64,000 nt of DNA from JBOGOC01 sp050747525. GTDB lineage: Bacteria; Acidobacteriota; Polarisedimenticolia; JACPZX01; DASXTC01. Below the pieces are notes generated by a model. That model worked only from the letters and a program-made list of their open reading frames with translations, ran no database searches and was not told the origin of the DNA. The position numbers and the translations under genes are program-made. Positions 1 to 8,261 of this stretch are shown here, in pieces. Within the stretch, counting starts at the first letter, position 1. Each line of letters begins with the position of its first letter. The stretch lies in assembly GCA_050747525.1 (NCBI GenBank), contig JBOGOC010000010.1, positions 1 through 64,000 of the forward strand, read 5' to 3'.

Positions 1-1271
1 CCTTCTCGGTCTCGGCAAGGAAGCGGCCGAAGCCGGTGTTCTGAACCCAGTTCCCGGCCACGGTCACCGCCGGTGCCGCTGCGCCGGCCGTCACGTCGAT
101 CCGCGCCAGGTGCGCCATGCTGCGCGCGAACAAATGCCCGTCCGCATAGGCCACGGCCGACCAGGCGTTCTCGTCGAACACGCTCATGCGGGCGCGCTCC
201 TGGTACCCGGACGGGGAGGCCTCGGCGATGTGAAGCGTCCCCTGCTTGGTCAGGATCACCAGATGCCCGCCCACCAGGGTGACGAAGCCGTCGCCCGCCT
301 CACGCGTCTTCCACTTCGTCTCTCCGGTCGCGGCGTCCACGCAGGTCAGGATCCGGCCGGTCACACCGTAGATGTGGCCTTCGTGGTAGACGGGGATCAC
401 GAACGTGCTGCGGATGGAGTTGTTCGTCCAGAGCTCGCTGACCTTGTAGGCCCCGCCAGCGCCGGGAGCGACCTGGATCATGGTGGAGGAGTCCTGTTTG
501 TTCGCCAGCAGGAACCGCCCCTCGCCGGCCGGGACCGGGATCAGCTTCTGGCCCCCCACGGCGGTCTCGTCCCCCTGGTGCTCGTAACTCCACAGCACCT
601 TGCCGGTGGCCGGCTCGAGTCCCCAGAGGGTCTTGGCGCCGGCCGCCAGGATCTGCGGCCGCCCGCCGATGCTGGCCACGATCGGCGAGTGGTAGTGGAT
701 CTCGTCGTTTCCCGCGGACCAGAGCAGCTTGCCGTCGCCGGCCGCGAAGCCGGCGATCGCCTTCCCCTCGCCGGCTCCGATCCCGACCACCAGCGTCGTG
801 TTCACCAGGATCGGCGAGCTGGTGAACCCGTAGAAGGGGGACTTGGCCCCCAGCTCGGAGACCAGATCCTTCGACCAGGCCGCCTTGCCGGTGGCCGCAT
901 CGAGGGCGAACAGAATCCCGCGCGGACTCAGCCCGAAAAGCCGCCCGGCCCCAGGGCCGGCGAGGAGATGGGCCCGTCGTGGGATCCGTCATGGTCCTTG
1001 TACACGTCCTCGATGCGATACCGCCACAGCTCGTCGCCCGTCTTCTGATCGAAGCCGGCGGCGAAGTTCCCCTCGGCGGTGGAGAACAGGGCGAAGACGC
1101 ATCCATCCCCCGCGGCGACCACCGAGTAACCGGAGCCGAGACCGCGCTTCCACCTCAGCGACGCCGCCAGCGTGTCGCCGGCCGCCGCCAGGCCGTGGCG
1201 TGACCCGGGGGCGCGAGCAGCGTGAAGAAGGTGATGGCGACGAGCTGGACGATGCCGGCGTGGCGGGGCAT
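1..1271 (-). pseudogene. PQQ-like beta-propeller repeat protein, two frameshifts, 3' end outside window
   Basis: The reverse strand encodes an exported PQQ/BamB-like WD-type propeller. The ATG at 1271 has an AGGAG site and starts a signal peptide (MPRHAGIVQLVAITFFTLLA). Propeller blades are clear from repeats such as TGDELWRYRIED, LDAATGKAAWSKDL and LEPATGKVLWSYEHQG. The reading frame changes twice: near 1205-1215, just after the signal peptide, and near 945-960, where one frame ends in GPGGFSG-stop while LFGLSPRGILFALDAATG continues in another. The usual WPQWRGP-type N-terminal segment of the family is not visible, so some bases may also be missing at the first break. The C-terminus lies off the left edge. 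It may be a decaying gene or carry assembly errors; the intact blade sequences after each break favour either recent mutation or sequencing error. Confidence 0.7.
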
Positions 1272-1312
1272 ATCGTTCTCCTGCAAGGAAGAGACGGGCC
1301 GGATAAGGTTGG

Positions 1313-1340
1313 ATTCTATCACGACGATCCGGGGCTCAAA
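1313..1340 (-). promoter_or_regulatory. candidate sigma-70 promoter of the PQQ-propeller gene
   Basis: On the reverse strand TTTGAG (1340-1335) and TAGAAT (1318-1313) are separated by 16 bases, about 40 bases upstream of the ATG at 1271. The -10 box matches 5 of 6 consensus bases and the -35 box is weak. This is motif reading only. Confidence 0.3.
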
Positions 1341-1360
1341 GGGGCTCCTCGAGGAGACCC
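1341..1360. promoter_or_regulatory. 20-bp near-perfect palindrome in divergent intergenic region
   Basis: GGGG-CTCCTC-GAGGAG-ACCC pairs at 18 of 20 positions around a perfect 12-bp core (1345-1356). It lies between the divergent propeller gene and the caspase operon, just upstream of the -35 candidate of the former and about 80 bases before the caspase start. It could be an operator for a dimeric regulator; no regulator is encoded next to it. Confidence 0.3.
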
Positions 1361-1441
1361 ATGCCCCGTCCAAACTTTGTCCTTGCGATCGATGTATGTG
1401 CCGTGATAGAAGGATGTGCCTCCCTGCCAGGAATGGACACA

Positions 1442-2611
1442 ATGCCTCTTTTTGTCGGATCTCGCGTTTGCGTGGTGCGCGGCATTGTGGTTTCACTTGC
1501 CCTGCTCTCGTGCCCTTCCTTCGTCGCGGCAACCAACTATGCCCTGCTCATCGGGACCAACAGCTATCAGAACGTCGACCAGATCTCCGGGCTCACGTAT
1601 CCCCAGAACGACGTCGAGACGCTGAAGGCCGTTCTCGAGCGCCAGTCGTACATCGTGAAGGACCTCGTCGACCACCAGGCGAGCCGGGAATGGATCATCC
1701 GGGAGCTGAGACGCCTGGCGATGACGGTCAAGAAGAACGACGTCTTTCTCCTGTCGTTCGCGGGCCACGGGGTGCGCAACGAGCCGATGAACAAGGAGAC
1801 CTACTGGCTTACGTACGACGCGCGGCTCGATGCCATCGATGTCGCGGGGATCCGCCTGGGGCATCTGCTGGATTACGTGCAGGACATTCCCGCGGAACGG
1901 AAGCTCATCCTCCTCGATCACTGCTACAGCGGCAACATCACCCTGGGAGGCGGTGGCGGCGGGGGGGAAGGGACGCGCGGCGGAGCGGGCACGCACGATC
2001 TGGACATGCGGGGCCAGACGCTCGAGGTCAGCCTGCCCGCGAAAGGCTCGCCGCGCTCCGCGGGTCTGGTGGTGCTGGCCGCATCGTATGGAATCGCCTT
2101 CGAGTCCCGGAAGTGGGAGCACGGGATCTTCACCAAGGCGGTGCTCGAGGCTCTCGACGAGTTCAAAGCGGATCGCGGTGCGCCTGTCGGCCACGGCGAC
2201 GGCGACGGCAAAGTCAGCGTGCAGGAGCTCATCTCCTACGTGGAGATGCGGGTTCCGCTGCTGGCGAAGGATCTGAACATCAGCCAGTCCATCGTTCCCA
2301 AGCTGGAGAGCGCGGAGGGGCTCTCCGCGTGGTTCGTCGCCGAGAACGCCCGGGGCCTGGCGGGTGAGATCATCCAGTTCGCCGCCTTCAAGGCCACCCT
2401 GAGAGACTGGGCCTTGCAAGGATTGATCACCTCGAATGTCCTGACACGATGCAACTCGATTCTGGATGCGGCGGAGGAAAGCGTGCGCACGAGCGTGACG
2501 CTGGAGCCGGAGAAGGAATCGAAGTACAGGCTGATCCGGGACACGATGCTGTCCGATGAGCGCAAGGAAAGCCGGGCCAGCACGCTGAAGCTCCTCTTCG
2601 ACCCGCAATGA
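1442..2611 (+). CDS. secreted caspase-family (peptidase C14) cysteine protease
   Basis: This 389-residue protein begins with a signal peptide (MPLFVGSRVCVVRGIVVSLA...) and then a caspase p20-like fold (TNYALLIGTNSYQ). The catalytic dyad is intact: His109 in FAGHG and Cys161 in LLDHCYSG. A poly-Gly stretch follows the Cys (about residues 166-175), where caspase-like proteins often have a flexible processing loop. Near residues 245-260 a DGDGDGKVSVQEL segment resembles an EF-hand calcium loop, which is known in some C14 proteins. The start at 1442 is chosen because AGGA lies nine bases upstream and it gives a clean signal peptide; an ATG at 1433 is possible. It is the first gene of a five-gene operon, overlapping or abutting the next gene. 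Substrate is unknown. Confidence 0.88.
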   Translation: MPLFVGSRVCVVRGIVVSLALLSCPSFVAATNYALLIGTNSYQNVDQISGLTYPQNDVETLKAVLERQSYIVKDLVDHQASREWIIRELRRLAMTVKKNDVFLLSFAGHGVRNEPMNKETYWLTYDARLDAIDVAGIRLGHLLDYVQDIPAERKLILLDHCYSGNITLGGGGGGGEGTRGGAGTHDLDMRGQTLEVSLPAKGSPRSAGLVVLAASYGIAFESRKWEHGIFTKAVLEALDEFKADRGAPVGHGDGDGKVSVQELISYVEMRVPLLAKDLNISQSIVPKLESAEGLSAWFVAENARGLAGEIIQFAAFKATLRDWALQGLITSNVLTRCNSILDAAEESVRTSVTLEPEKESKYRLIRDTMLSDERKESRASTLKLLFDPQ

Positions 2612-2619
2612 GGATGAAC

Positions 2620-5451
2620 ATGCGCTCGATGCCGGTCTTGCTGATGGCGCTGGGGCTCGCCGCTTCATCAACCACCACGGTGTCCGGGGAGGCGATCCGC
2701 CCTCCGGCGCCGGCCGTGCCGGGAGAGCGATGGGCGCTCCTGGTGGCGGTCGACGAGTACCCCGACGAACAGGTGCTCAGCAGCAAGGGATCCGTGGCGG
2801 CGTCCAATGGCATCAGGGACGTCCTCGTCCAGCGATACGGCTTCACGCGGTCCCACATCATCGAGCTCTATGACCGGGACGCGACGTCCACGCGGATCAG
2901 CGGGGAGCTGCAGCGGCTGAGCTCGACGATGAAGCGGGCCGACTCCCTCTTCATCGTGCTCAGCCTGGCCTCGGTGGAGTTGCCCAAGGAGTCGACGGTG
3001 TTTCTCGTTCCGCGCGGCGTGAAGGCCGACTCGCCCTGGGCGCTCATCTCCGTTCCGCAGATCGTCTCGTCTTTCATCGACCTTCCAGCCCGAAACCTGC
3101 TGGCCGTTTTCGGCGGGTGCGCGTCACGCTGGGAGTTCGCGCTGCGTGAAGCCCAGGAAGGCTATTCCAAGCAGGATTCGTTGTCCAACAAGAAGCCGCC
3201 GAGACCGGCTGGCCGGCGCGAGTTCCTGTCCACGTGCGCCGGCGGGTCCATGGGGGTTCGTGATTCGCAGGCGGCCCGGGTTCTCGAGTGGCTCCAGAAG
3301 ACGCCCAGTCCGGGAGAGTGGCGGCGAGGACTCGAGCTTCAGCAGGCTCTCTCCAGCCGCTTCTGGTCGGTGGAGGCGACGGTCTACGGCCCGGCGCCAG
3401 GATACGGCTTCGTGGTCGGGAGCGGCCGGTCGGATGATCTTCTTGTCGCGACCGACAAGCAACGCTCCCCCGAGGAGCGTGGAGAGGCCATCGAGCGGCT
3501 GGCGAGGCTCCACGTGGCGAGCAACGCACAGCCGACCCCCGGCACCCTGGTTCCGACGTTGAGCGGGATCGCACAGTCGACGGAGGAGCCGGTTCCGCTT
3601 CGACAGCGGGCGGCCCTGGCCCTCGGTCAGATCCGGACACCGGAGTCGGCCGATGCGCTCGTGCACCTGACGAGCGACGCCTCCGTGGAGCTTTCCCTCA
3701 CCGCCGTGCGGGCGATCGAGGCGTTCCCCGCGGACCTGGCGATCCGGAGCCTGGAGCTCGCGCTGGCGGCAGGCCGGCCCGAAGTGCAGCGGTCGGCTCT
3801 GCGCGCCCTCGTCTCGCTGCGTGCCCGCCAGTCTTTGCCGAAGATTGCGGCCGTGCTTCAGGATTCGGCGGATTCCGAGGTGCGGCTCGCCTGCCTGGAT
3901 GCGCTCCAGTCCCTGGGCGTGGAGGGCTCGGGCGCGGAGCCCACGCTGGTGGCTCTGACGAAGGACGAGTCGAGTCCCGAAGTTTCCGCCGCCGCCATCC
4001 AGCTGTTGACGAAGATCGGGATGGAGACGAATCCCGCGCTGTTCCGGGAGCGCCTGGAGGGTGCCGCCACCACCTTTGTGAGACGCGCGGCTGCGTATGC
4101 TCTCGGACGCCTGACGCCCGCCGAGCCCGAGTCCGTGGCTGCTCTCGTGCGCGCCCTCGAGGGCGGGAAAACCGACGTCCGTGAAGCGGCGGCCCACTCC
4201 CTGGGAAAACTGCTGTGGCCATCGGATCAGCGGAGCTCGGGATCGTTCCCGGAGGCGCGTGAGGCTCTTCTCCGAGCCATGAGAGATCCCGAGCCAACCG
4301 TGCGTATCGCGGCCATCGGGGCGCTCGGAAGCTCATCCGAGCCCGATGCGATCCGTCCGCTTCAGCGCGTCCTTGAATCAGGATCGGCGGACGAGAGGGC
4401 CGCCGCGGCCCTCGCGCTCGGCCGGCTGGGAGCGGTGGAGGCCTTTCCGGCGCTCGTCGAGACCGCCACCCTGAATGAATCGGAGACGGTCCGCCACTCC
4501 GCCGAGATGGCCCTGACATCTCTTCTGGAAGCGACGAAGTTCAAAGGTGTCCATCCGAACATCGAGGGCGCCCCGCCGGAAGTCCAGGCGGCCGCCCTGA
4601 GATGGCTCGCCCGGTCCCGCGATCCCGCGTGGATGGACGCATTCGCCTCCGCGCTCGAGAGCGAGAACGAGATCCTGCGGGGGGCAGCCCTGGAGGGTCT
4701 GGCATCCATCGGCTCGGACGACGTGGCGCATCTCCTCGCCGCCGAGGCAGCCCGTTCCAAGGGGGCCCGCAGGACTCAGATCGTCAAGGCGCTCGCCGGT
4801 ATCGGATCACCCGCGGCCATGAAGTCGCTGCTGCAGTTGAGCCGATCCCCCGACGCGCCTACCGTGGTCATCGAAGCTCTCGGAACCTTCGACAGCGAGG
4901 AAGCCATCGCCCGGGCGATGGAGCTCACGGACTCCAAGGATTCACGCCAGCGGCTGGCTGCCGCCGGCGCCGTGCAGCGCCAGGCCTTCTCATTGCACCA
5001 ACGGGGAGACACGTCCAGAGCGATCCACATGGGGGAGCGGGCGCTCGAGATCCGCCAATCGCTTCTGGGCAAGGATCACCCCGAGCTGGCGGCGGACTTC
5101 GACAACCTGGGGGTCATGAGCCTGGCGGCCGGCCAGCTCGAGCTTTCCAGAGTACGGCTCCTCAAGTCCCTGGATCTGCGGCGCGGGAGCGAGCGTCCGG
5201 ATCCGGCGGTGGCCAGCACGCACGACAATCTGGGGGTCATCGCCCTCAGGCGCGCCCGCTACCAGGAAGCGCTCGACTGGTACTTCCAGGCGCTCGACAT
5301 CCGCGAGTACAGCCTGGGAAAGAACTCGGAGGAAGTGGCCTCGACTCTGCGAAGCATCGCCGACGTCTATGAAAAGTCAGGTGACCCGAAGCAGGCGGAG
5401 ATCTATCGCCAGCGGGCGGGTGCTCAGCGAAGTCCGGCCACCGCGGATTGA
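2620..5451 (+). CDS. exported pseudocaspase-HEAT-TPR fusion protein
   Basis: About 943 residues: a signal peptide (MRSMPVLLMALGLAASS), a caspase-like fold at about residues 35-270, HEAT/PBS-type helical repeats at about 290-790 (LRQRAALALGQI, VRHSAEMALTSLL, DERAAAALALGRLGAVEAF), then TPRs to the end (HPELAADFDNLGVMSLAAGQ, YQEALDWYFQALDIREYSLG). The caspase fold starts normally (RWALLVAVDEYPD, LVQRYGF) but the GHG strand reads FIVLSLASVE, so the catalytic His is missing; a Cys survives at about 167 in AVFGGCASRW. It is therefore probably a non-catalytic scaffold. ATG 2620 has GAGG six bases upstream; ATG 2608 would overlap the preceding stop but has no ribosome site. Partner proteins are likely the caspases encoded on either side (inference from position). 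Confidence 0.85.
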   Translation: MRSMPVLLMALGLAASSTTTVSGEAIRPPAPAVPGERWALLVAVDEYPDEQVLSSKGSVAASNGIRDVLVQRYGFTRSHIIELYDRDATSTRISGELQRLSSTMKRADSLFIVLSLASVELPKESTVFLVPRGVKADSPWALISVPQIVSSFIDLPARNLLAVFGGCASRWEFALREAQEGYSKQDSLSNKKPPRPAGRREFLSTCAGGSMGVRDSQAARVLEWLQKTPSPGEWRRGLELQQALSSRFWSVEATVYGPAPGYGFVVGSGRSDDLLVATDKQRSPEERGEAIERLARLHVASNAQPTPGTLVPTLSGIAQSTEEPVPLRQRAALALGQIRTPESADALVHLTSDASVELSLTAVRAIEAFPADLAIRSLELALAAGRPEVQRSALRALVSLRARQSLPKIAAVLQDSADSEVRLACLDALQSLGVEGSGAEPTLVALTKDESSPEVSAAAIQLLTKIGMETNPALFRERLEGAATTFVRRAAAYALGRLTPAEPESVAALVRALEGGKTDVREAAAHSLGKLLWPSDQRSSGSFPEAREALLRAMRDPEPTVRIAAIGALGSSSEPDAIRPLQRVLESGSADERAAAALALGRLGAVEAFPALVETATLNESETVRHSAEMALTSLLEATKFKGVHPNIEGAPPEVQAAALRWLARSRDPAWMDAFASALESENEILRGAALEGLASIGSDDVAHLLAAEAARSKGARRTQIVKALAGIGSPAAMKSLLQLSRSPDAPTVVIEALGTFDSEEAIARAMELTDSKDSRQRLAAAGAVQRQAFSLHQRGDTSRAIHMGERALEIRQSLLGKDHPELAADFDNLGVMSLAAGQLELSRVRLLKSLDLRRGSERPDPAVASTHDNLGVIALRRARYQEALDWYFQALDIREYSLGKNSEEVASTLRSIADVYEKSGDPKQAEIYRQRAGAQRSPATAD

Positions 5452-5471
5452 GCTGCCCGGAGGGAGGGACA

Positions 5472-8261
5472 ATGAGATCACGACACGTCACAAAGATCCG
5501 CGCATGGGCGTTTGCCATCCTTGGGATGGCGGTCCTGGCGAGCTGCAGCGGGTCGGAAGCCCAGCCGCCGGCCGCCGCCGAAGGCGTGAACGGCTGCACG
5601 GCTGAGGCCAAAGGTGAGGCGGGGCAGCGCTTCTTCGCCCTTCTCGTGGGGGTGGGCCGGTACAAGAGTCCCTCCATCAAGACGCTGCATGGTCCACCCA
5701 ATGACGTCGCCGCCATGCGGGAACTTCTGGTCGGGCGCTACGGATTCCCTGCGGCGAACGTCTGCACGCTCCTGGATGATGAGGCGACGACGGCCGCCTT
5801 CAAGGACACCTTCGACCGCGCCCTCGTGAAGCGGGCCGCGGCCAACGACGTCGCGGTCCTCTACTTCTCCGGCCACGGCTCGCAGGCGGCGGACGTCAAC
5901 GGGGACGACTCGGGGGACGGCTACGACGAGACGATCATGCTGCACGACACGTGGACCGAGGGAGTCAGGGACCTCATCGACGACGAGCTGAATGCCATGC
6001 TGGAAGGGCTCCACGCCCGGACACGGAACGTGGTGGTCATCCTGGACTCCTGCAATTCGGGATCGGCCACGCGCGACCCGGCCGACTCCGCGGTGATCGT
6101 GAAGGCCATGCCGCCGAAAGACAGGAGCACATCCGTGACGGCCGGATCGATGGGCGGATCCTCCGACCGCTGGGTGCCGGACGGCCTTCCGGGAGCCGTG
6201 GTCCTGACGGCGGCGGCAGACGGCACGTCCGCGCTGGAGATCGGCGGACGGGGCGTGTTCACCGAAGCTCTCGTGCAGGCCCTCGGGAGGCCCGGCAAGG
6301 ACCCGCTCACCTATGCGCAGCTGGCGCGGCAGCTTCCTCCGATCGTGCAGGGGCTCAGAAGCCATCAGATCCCCTACTTCCAGGGGAATCTCGATCGCGA
6401 CGCGTTCGGCGTGACGAGCCGGCCAAGGCCGATGGCCTGGGAAGTCCGGCGGGCCGGCTCGATGGTGGAGATCACGGGCCCTCCCACGCCCGGTCTCGAC
6501 ACAGGTGCGGAGCTGCGCGTGTACGCGCCGGCCCTGCCGGTGGCCGACTACGGCGACCCGGCCAAGGCAAAGGCCACGCTCGTGGTCGACGAGAGCACGG
6601 GTCTCAACGCCAAGGCCCATGTGATCGCGGCAGCTTCCGGCGCCGCCGCGCTCGAGGCAGGAGATCTGGCCATCCTGGTTCGCCCCTCCGATGCCTCGAT
6701 TCGTGTGAGCGTGAGGCTGCGCCCCGAAGCACAGCCCGGCGGCATCCCCGCCCCGCGCGCCGCGGACCTGAAGAAGCGGATCCACGAGGATCCGGATGCC
6801 GGCCCCGCCGTCGAAGTGACCGACGGCACGGCGGAGCTGGAGCTGTCCCGGTCGGCCGACGGCCAGATTCTGGTGCGCGACCACGACAACATCGTGCGGA
6901 ACAGCATCCCAAAGGACACGAACGTTGCCTTGATCCTGTCGGATCACGCCCGGCAGAAGGCCCTGCTCCATCTGCACGGCGAGGGGGGGAGCGACTTTAC
7001 GGATGAACAGACCCTGCAGGTCCAGCTCGTGCCGGCGAAGGAGCAGACGGATTGCGGGGCGGCCCGACTAGAGGGCTGGGTGCAGGGTCCTCCCAACGAC
7101 AGACAGATCATGCCGCTCTGCGTCAATTGGAACGTCAAGGTGAGCCTCGACCCCCGGGCGATGAAACCTGTTCTGATCGGCGGCGTGGTGATTTCGAGCG
7201 ATGGAAGCAGCTTCGGATTCCCGGAAGGCGACAAGAAGATCCAGCTTCTTCCAGGCAAGAGCTGGACGTTCGACGAGACGTTCACGGCCGGTCTGCCGCT
7301 CGACTCCACGGATGTGGTGCGCGTCTTCGGGACTCAGGAGAGCAACCCGGTGCCATGGAGCCGCGTGACGCAGGGAACCCTGGCGCGATCCGCGTCGCCG
7401 GGAGAAGCGGAAGCGAGTCCGTTGTTTCGCGCGCTCGACCGCTACTTCATGCCCGGCGCGAGAGGCCAGCAGCCCAATCGAGGGCCGGTCGAGGACACCA
7501 CCTGGACCGTCAGCACGGTTCAGGTCGTGGTCGAGGCGAACGCCGGCTTCGAGAAGCCGAAGGGCCTGGTGGAGGGATTGCCGCACTTGAAGGAGTACAC
7601 GCTGTCGAAGTTCGACATCCGGCCCTACCTTCCCGACGATCGAGCCTCGGCGCTCCACGCCGTGCTGGCCCAGGCGGACGCGCTGGCCCGCCGCCAGGTC
7701 GGCTACAAGCAGCACGACTGGGTCGGGAACGATGACGCCGATCTCCAGAAGGGGATCGATTGCTCGCGCGCGATCTGGTACGCCTTCACGCGCGCCGGGT
7801 TGAAGTACAACCAGAGAAACGAGTATCTGGCCACCGCCGGCATGGTGGGAAACGCGTCGCTCATGAAGGAGCAGTTCGACCGGATCGACAAGGAGAGCGG
7901 CCTGCGTCTTGGAGACGTTCTCGTCTACCGCGACGACCAGCGCGGCGACGGCCACGTGGTCATGGTGATCGATCCGAAGCGGCGCATCGCCTGGGGCTCT
8001 CACGGATGGGACGGTAACGCCCGCGAGCTGCCGATCGAACCGCAGACGGGCGTGGAGTATCAGCTCATCAAGTACAAGCCGGACTGGGATCGCTGGGATC
8101 GCAAGACGATGGATCTCAAGGCCGTCTGGCGCTACCGGCAATTCAGCAAAGAGGCGGACAGCGGGCGTGGTCTCCCGGGCACGCTGGCTCTCGAAGGTCC
8201 CTGCGAGCCGGGGCGTTGCCGGCCCGCCTCGCCCGCGCCGGCCGGACCGGTGGGCTCATGA
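5472..8261 (+). CDS. lipoprotein with caspase (C14) domain and C-terminal NlpC/P60-like domain
   Basis: 929 residues. The N-terminus has a lipobox, AVLASC with Cys25, predicting a lipid-anchored protein outside the cytoplasm. Residues about 52-300 form an intact caspase domain with His135 (YFSGHGSQ) and Cys194 (ILDSCNSG), including the DVNGDDSGDGYDETI loop typical of bacterial metacaspase-like proteins. The middle (about 310-720) is beta-rich and unassigned. The C-terminus (about 725-910) reads like an NlpC/P60 papain-fold peptidase: Cys764 in GIDCSRAIWYAF, then LGDVLVYRDD and His828 in GDGHVVMVID. Such domains cut peptidoglycan stem peptides or related amide bonds. A GGAGGGA site eight bases upstream supports ATG 5472. 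The last codons overlap the next gene (ATGA). The caspase assignment is firm; the NlpC/P60 call rests on the Cys/His motif pair. Confidence 0.85.
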   Translation: MRSRHVTKIRAWAFAILGMAVLASCSGSEAQPPAAAEGVNGCTAEAKGEAGQRFFALLVGVGRYKSPSIKTLHGPPNDVAAMRELLVGRYGFPAANVCTLLDDEATTAAFKDTFDRALVKRAAANDVAVLYFSGHGSQAADVNGDDSGDGYDETIMLHDTWTEGVRDLIDDELNAMLEGLHARTRNVVVILDSCNSGSATRDPADSAVIVKAMPPKDRSTSVTAGSMGGSSDRWVPDGLPGAVVLTAAADGTSALEIGGRGVFTEALVQALGRPGKDPLTYAQLARQLPPIVQGLRSHQIPYFQGNLDRDAFGVTSRPRPMAWEVRRAGSMVEITGPPTPGLDTGAELRVYAPALPVADYGDPAKAKATLVVDESTGLNAKAHVIAAASGAAALEAGDLAILVRPSDASIRVSVRLRPEAQPGGIPAPRAADLKKRIHEDPDAGPAVEVTDGTAELELSRSADGQILVRDHDNIVRNSIPKDTNVALILSDHARQKALLHLHGEGGSDFTDEQTLQVQLVPAKEQTDCGAARLEGWVQGPPNDRQIMPLCVNWNVKVSLDPRAMKPVLIGGVVISSDGSSFGFPEGDKKIQLLPGKSWTFDETFTAGLPLDSTDVVRVFGTQESNPVPWSRVTQGTLARSASPGEAEASPLFRALDRYFMPGARGQQPNRGPVEDTTWTVSTVQVVVEANAGFEKPKGLVEGLPHLKEYTLSKFDIRPYLPDDRASALHAVLAQADALARRQVGYKQHDWVGNDDADLQKGIDCSRAIWYAFTRAGLKYNQRNEYLATAGMVGNASLMKEQFDRIDKESGLRLGDVLVYRDDQRGDGHVVMVIDPKRRIAWGSHGWDGNARELPIEPQTGVEYQLIKYKPDWDRWDRKTMDLKAVWRYRQFSKEADSGRGLPGTLALEGPCEPGRCRPASPAPAGPVGS

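Noticed and set aside
110..1048. 312-residue plus-strand frame over the propeller gene
   Set aside because: Low-complexity Arg/Gly/His composition; the opposite strand has clear PQQ-type blades.
5478..6977. 499-residue minus-strand frame
   Set aside because: Antisense to the caspase-NlpC lipoprotein gene, which has catalytic motifs; composition is typical of GC-rich shadow frames.
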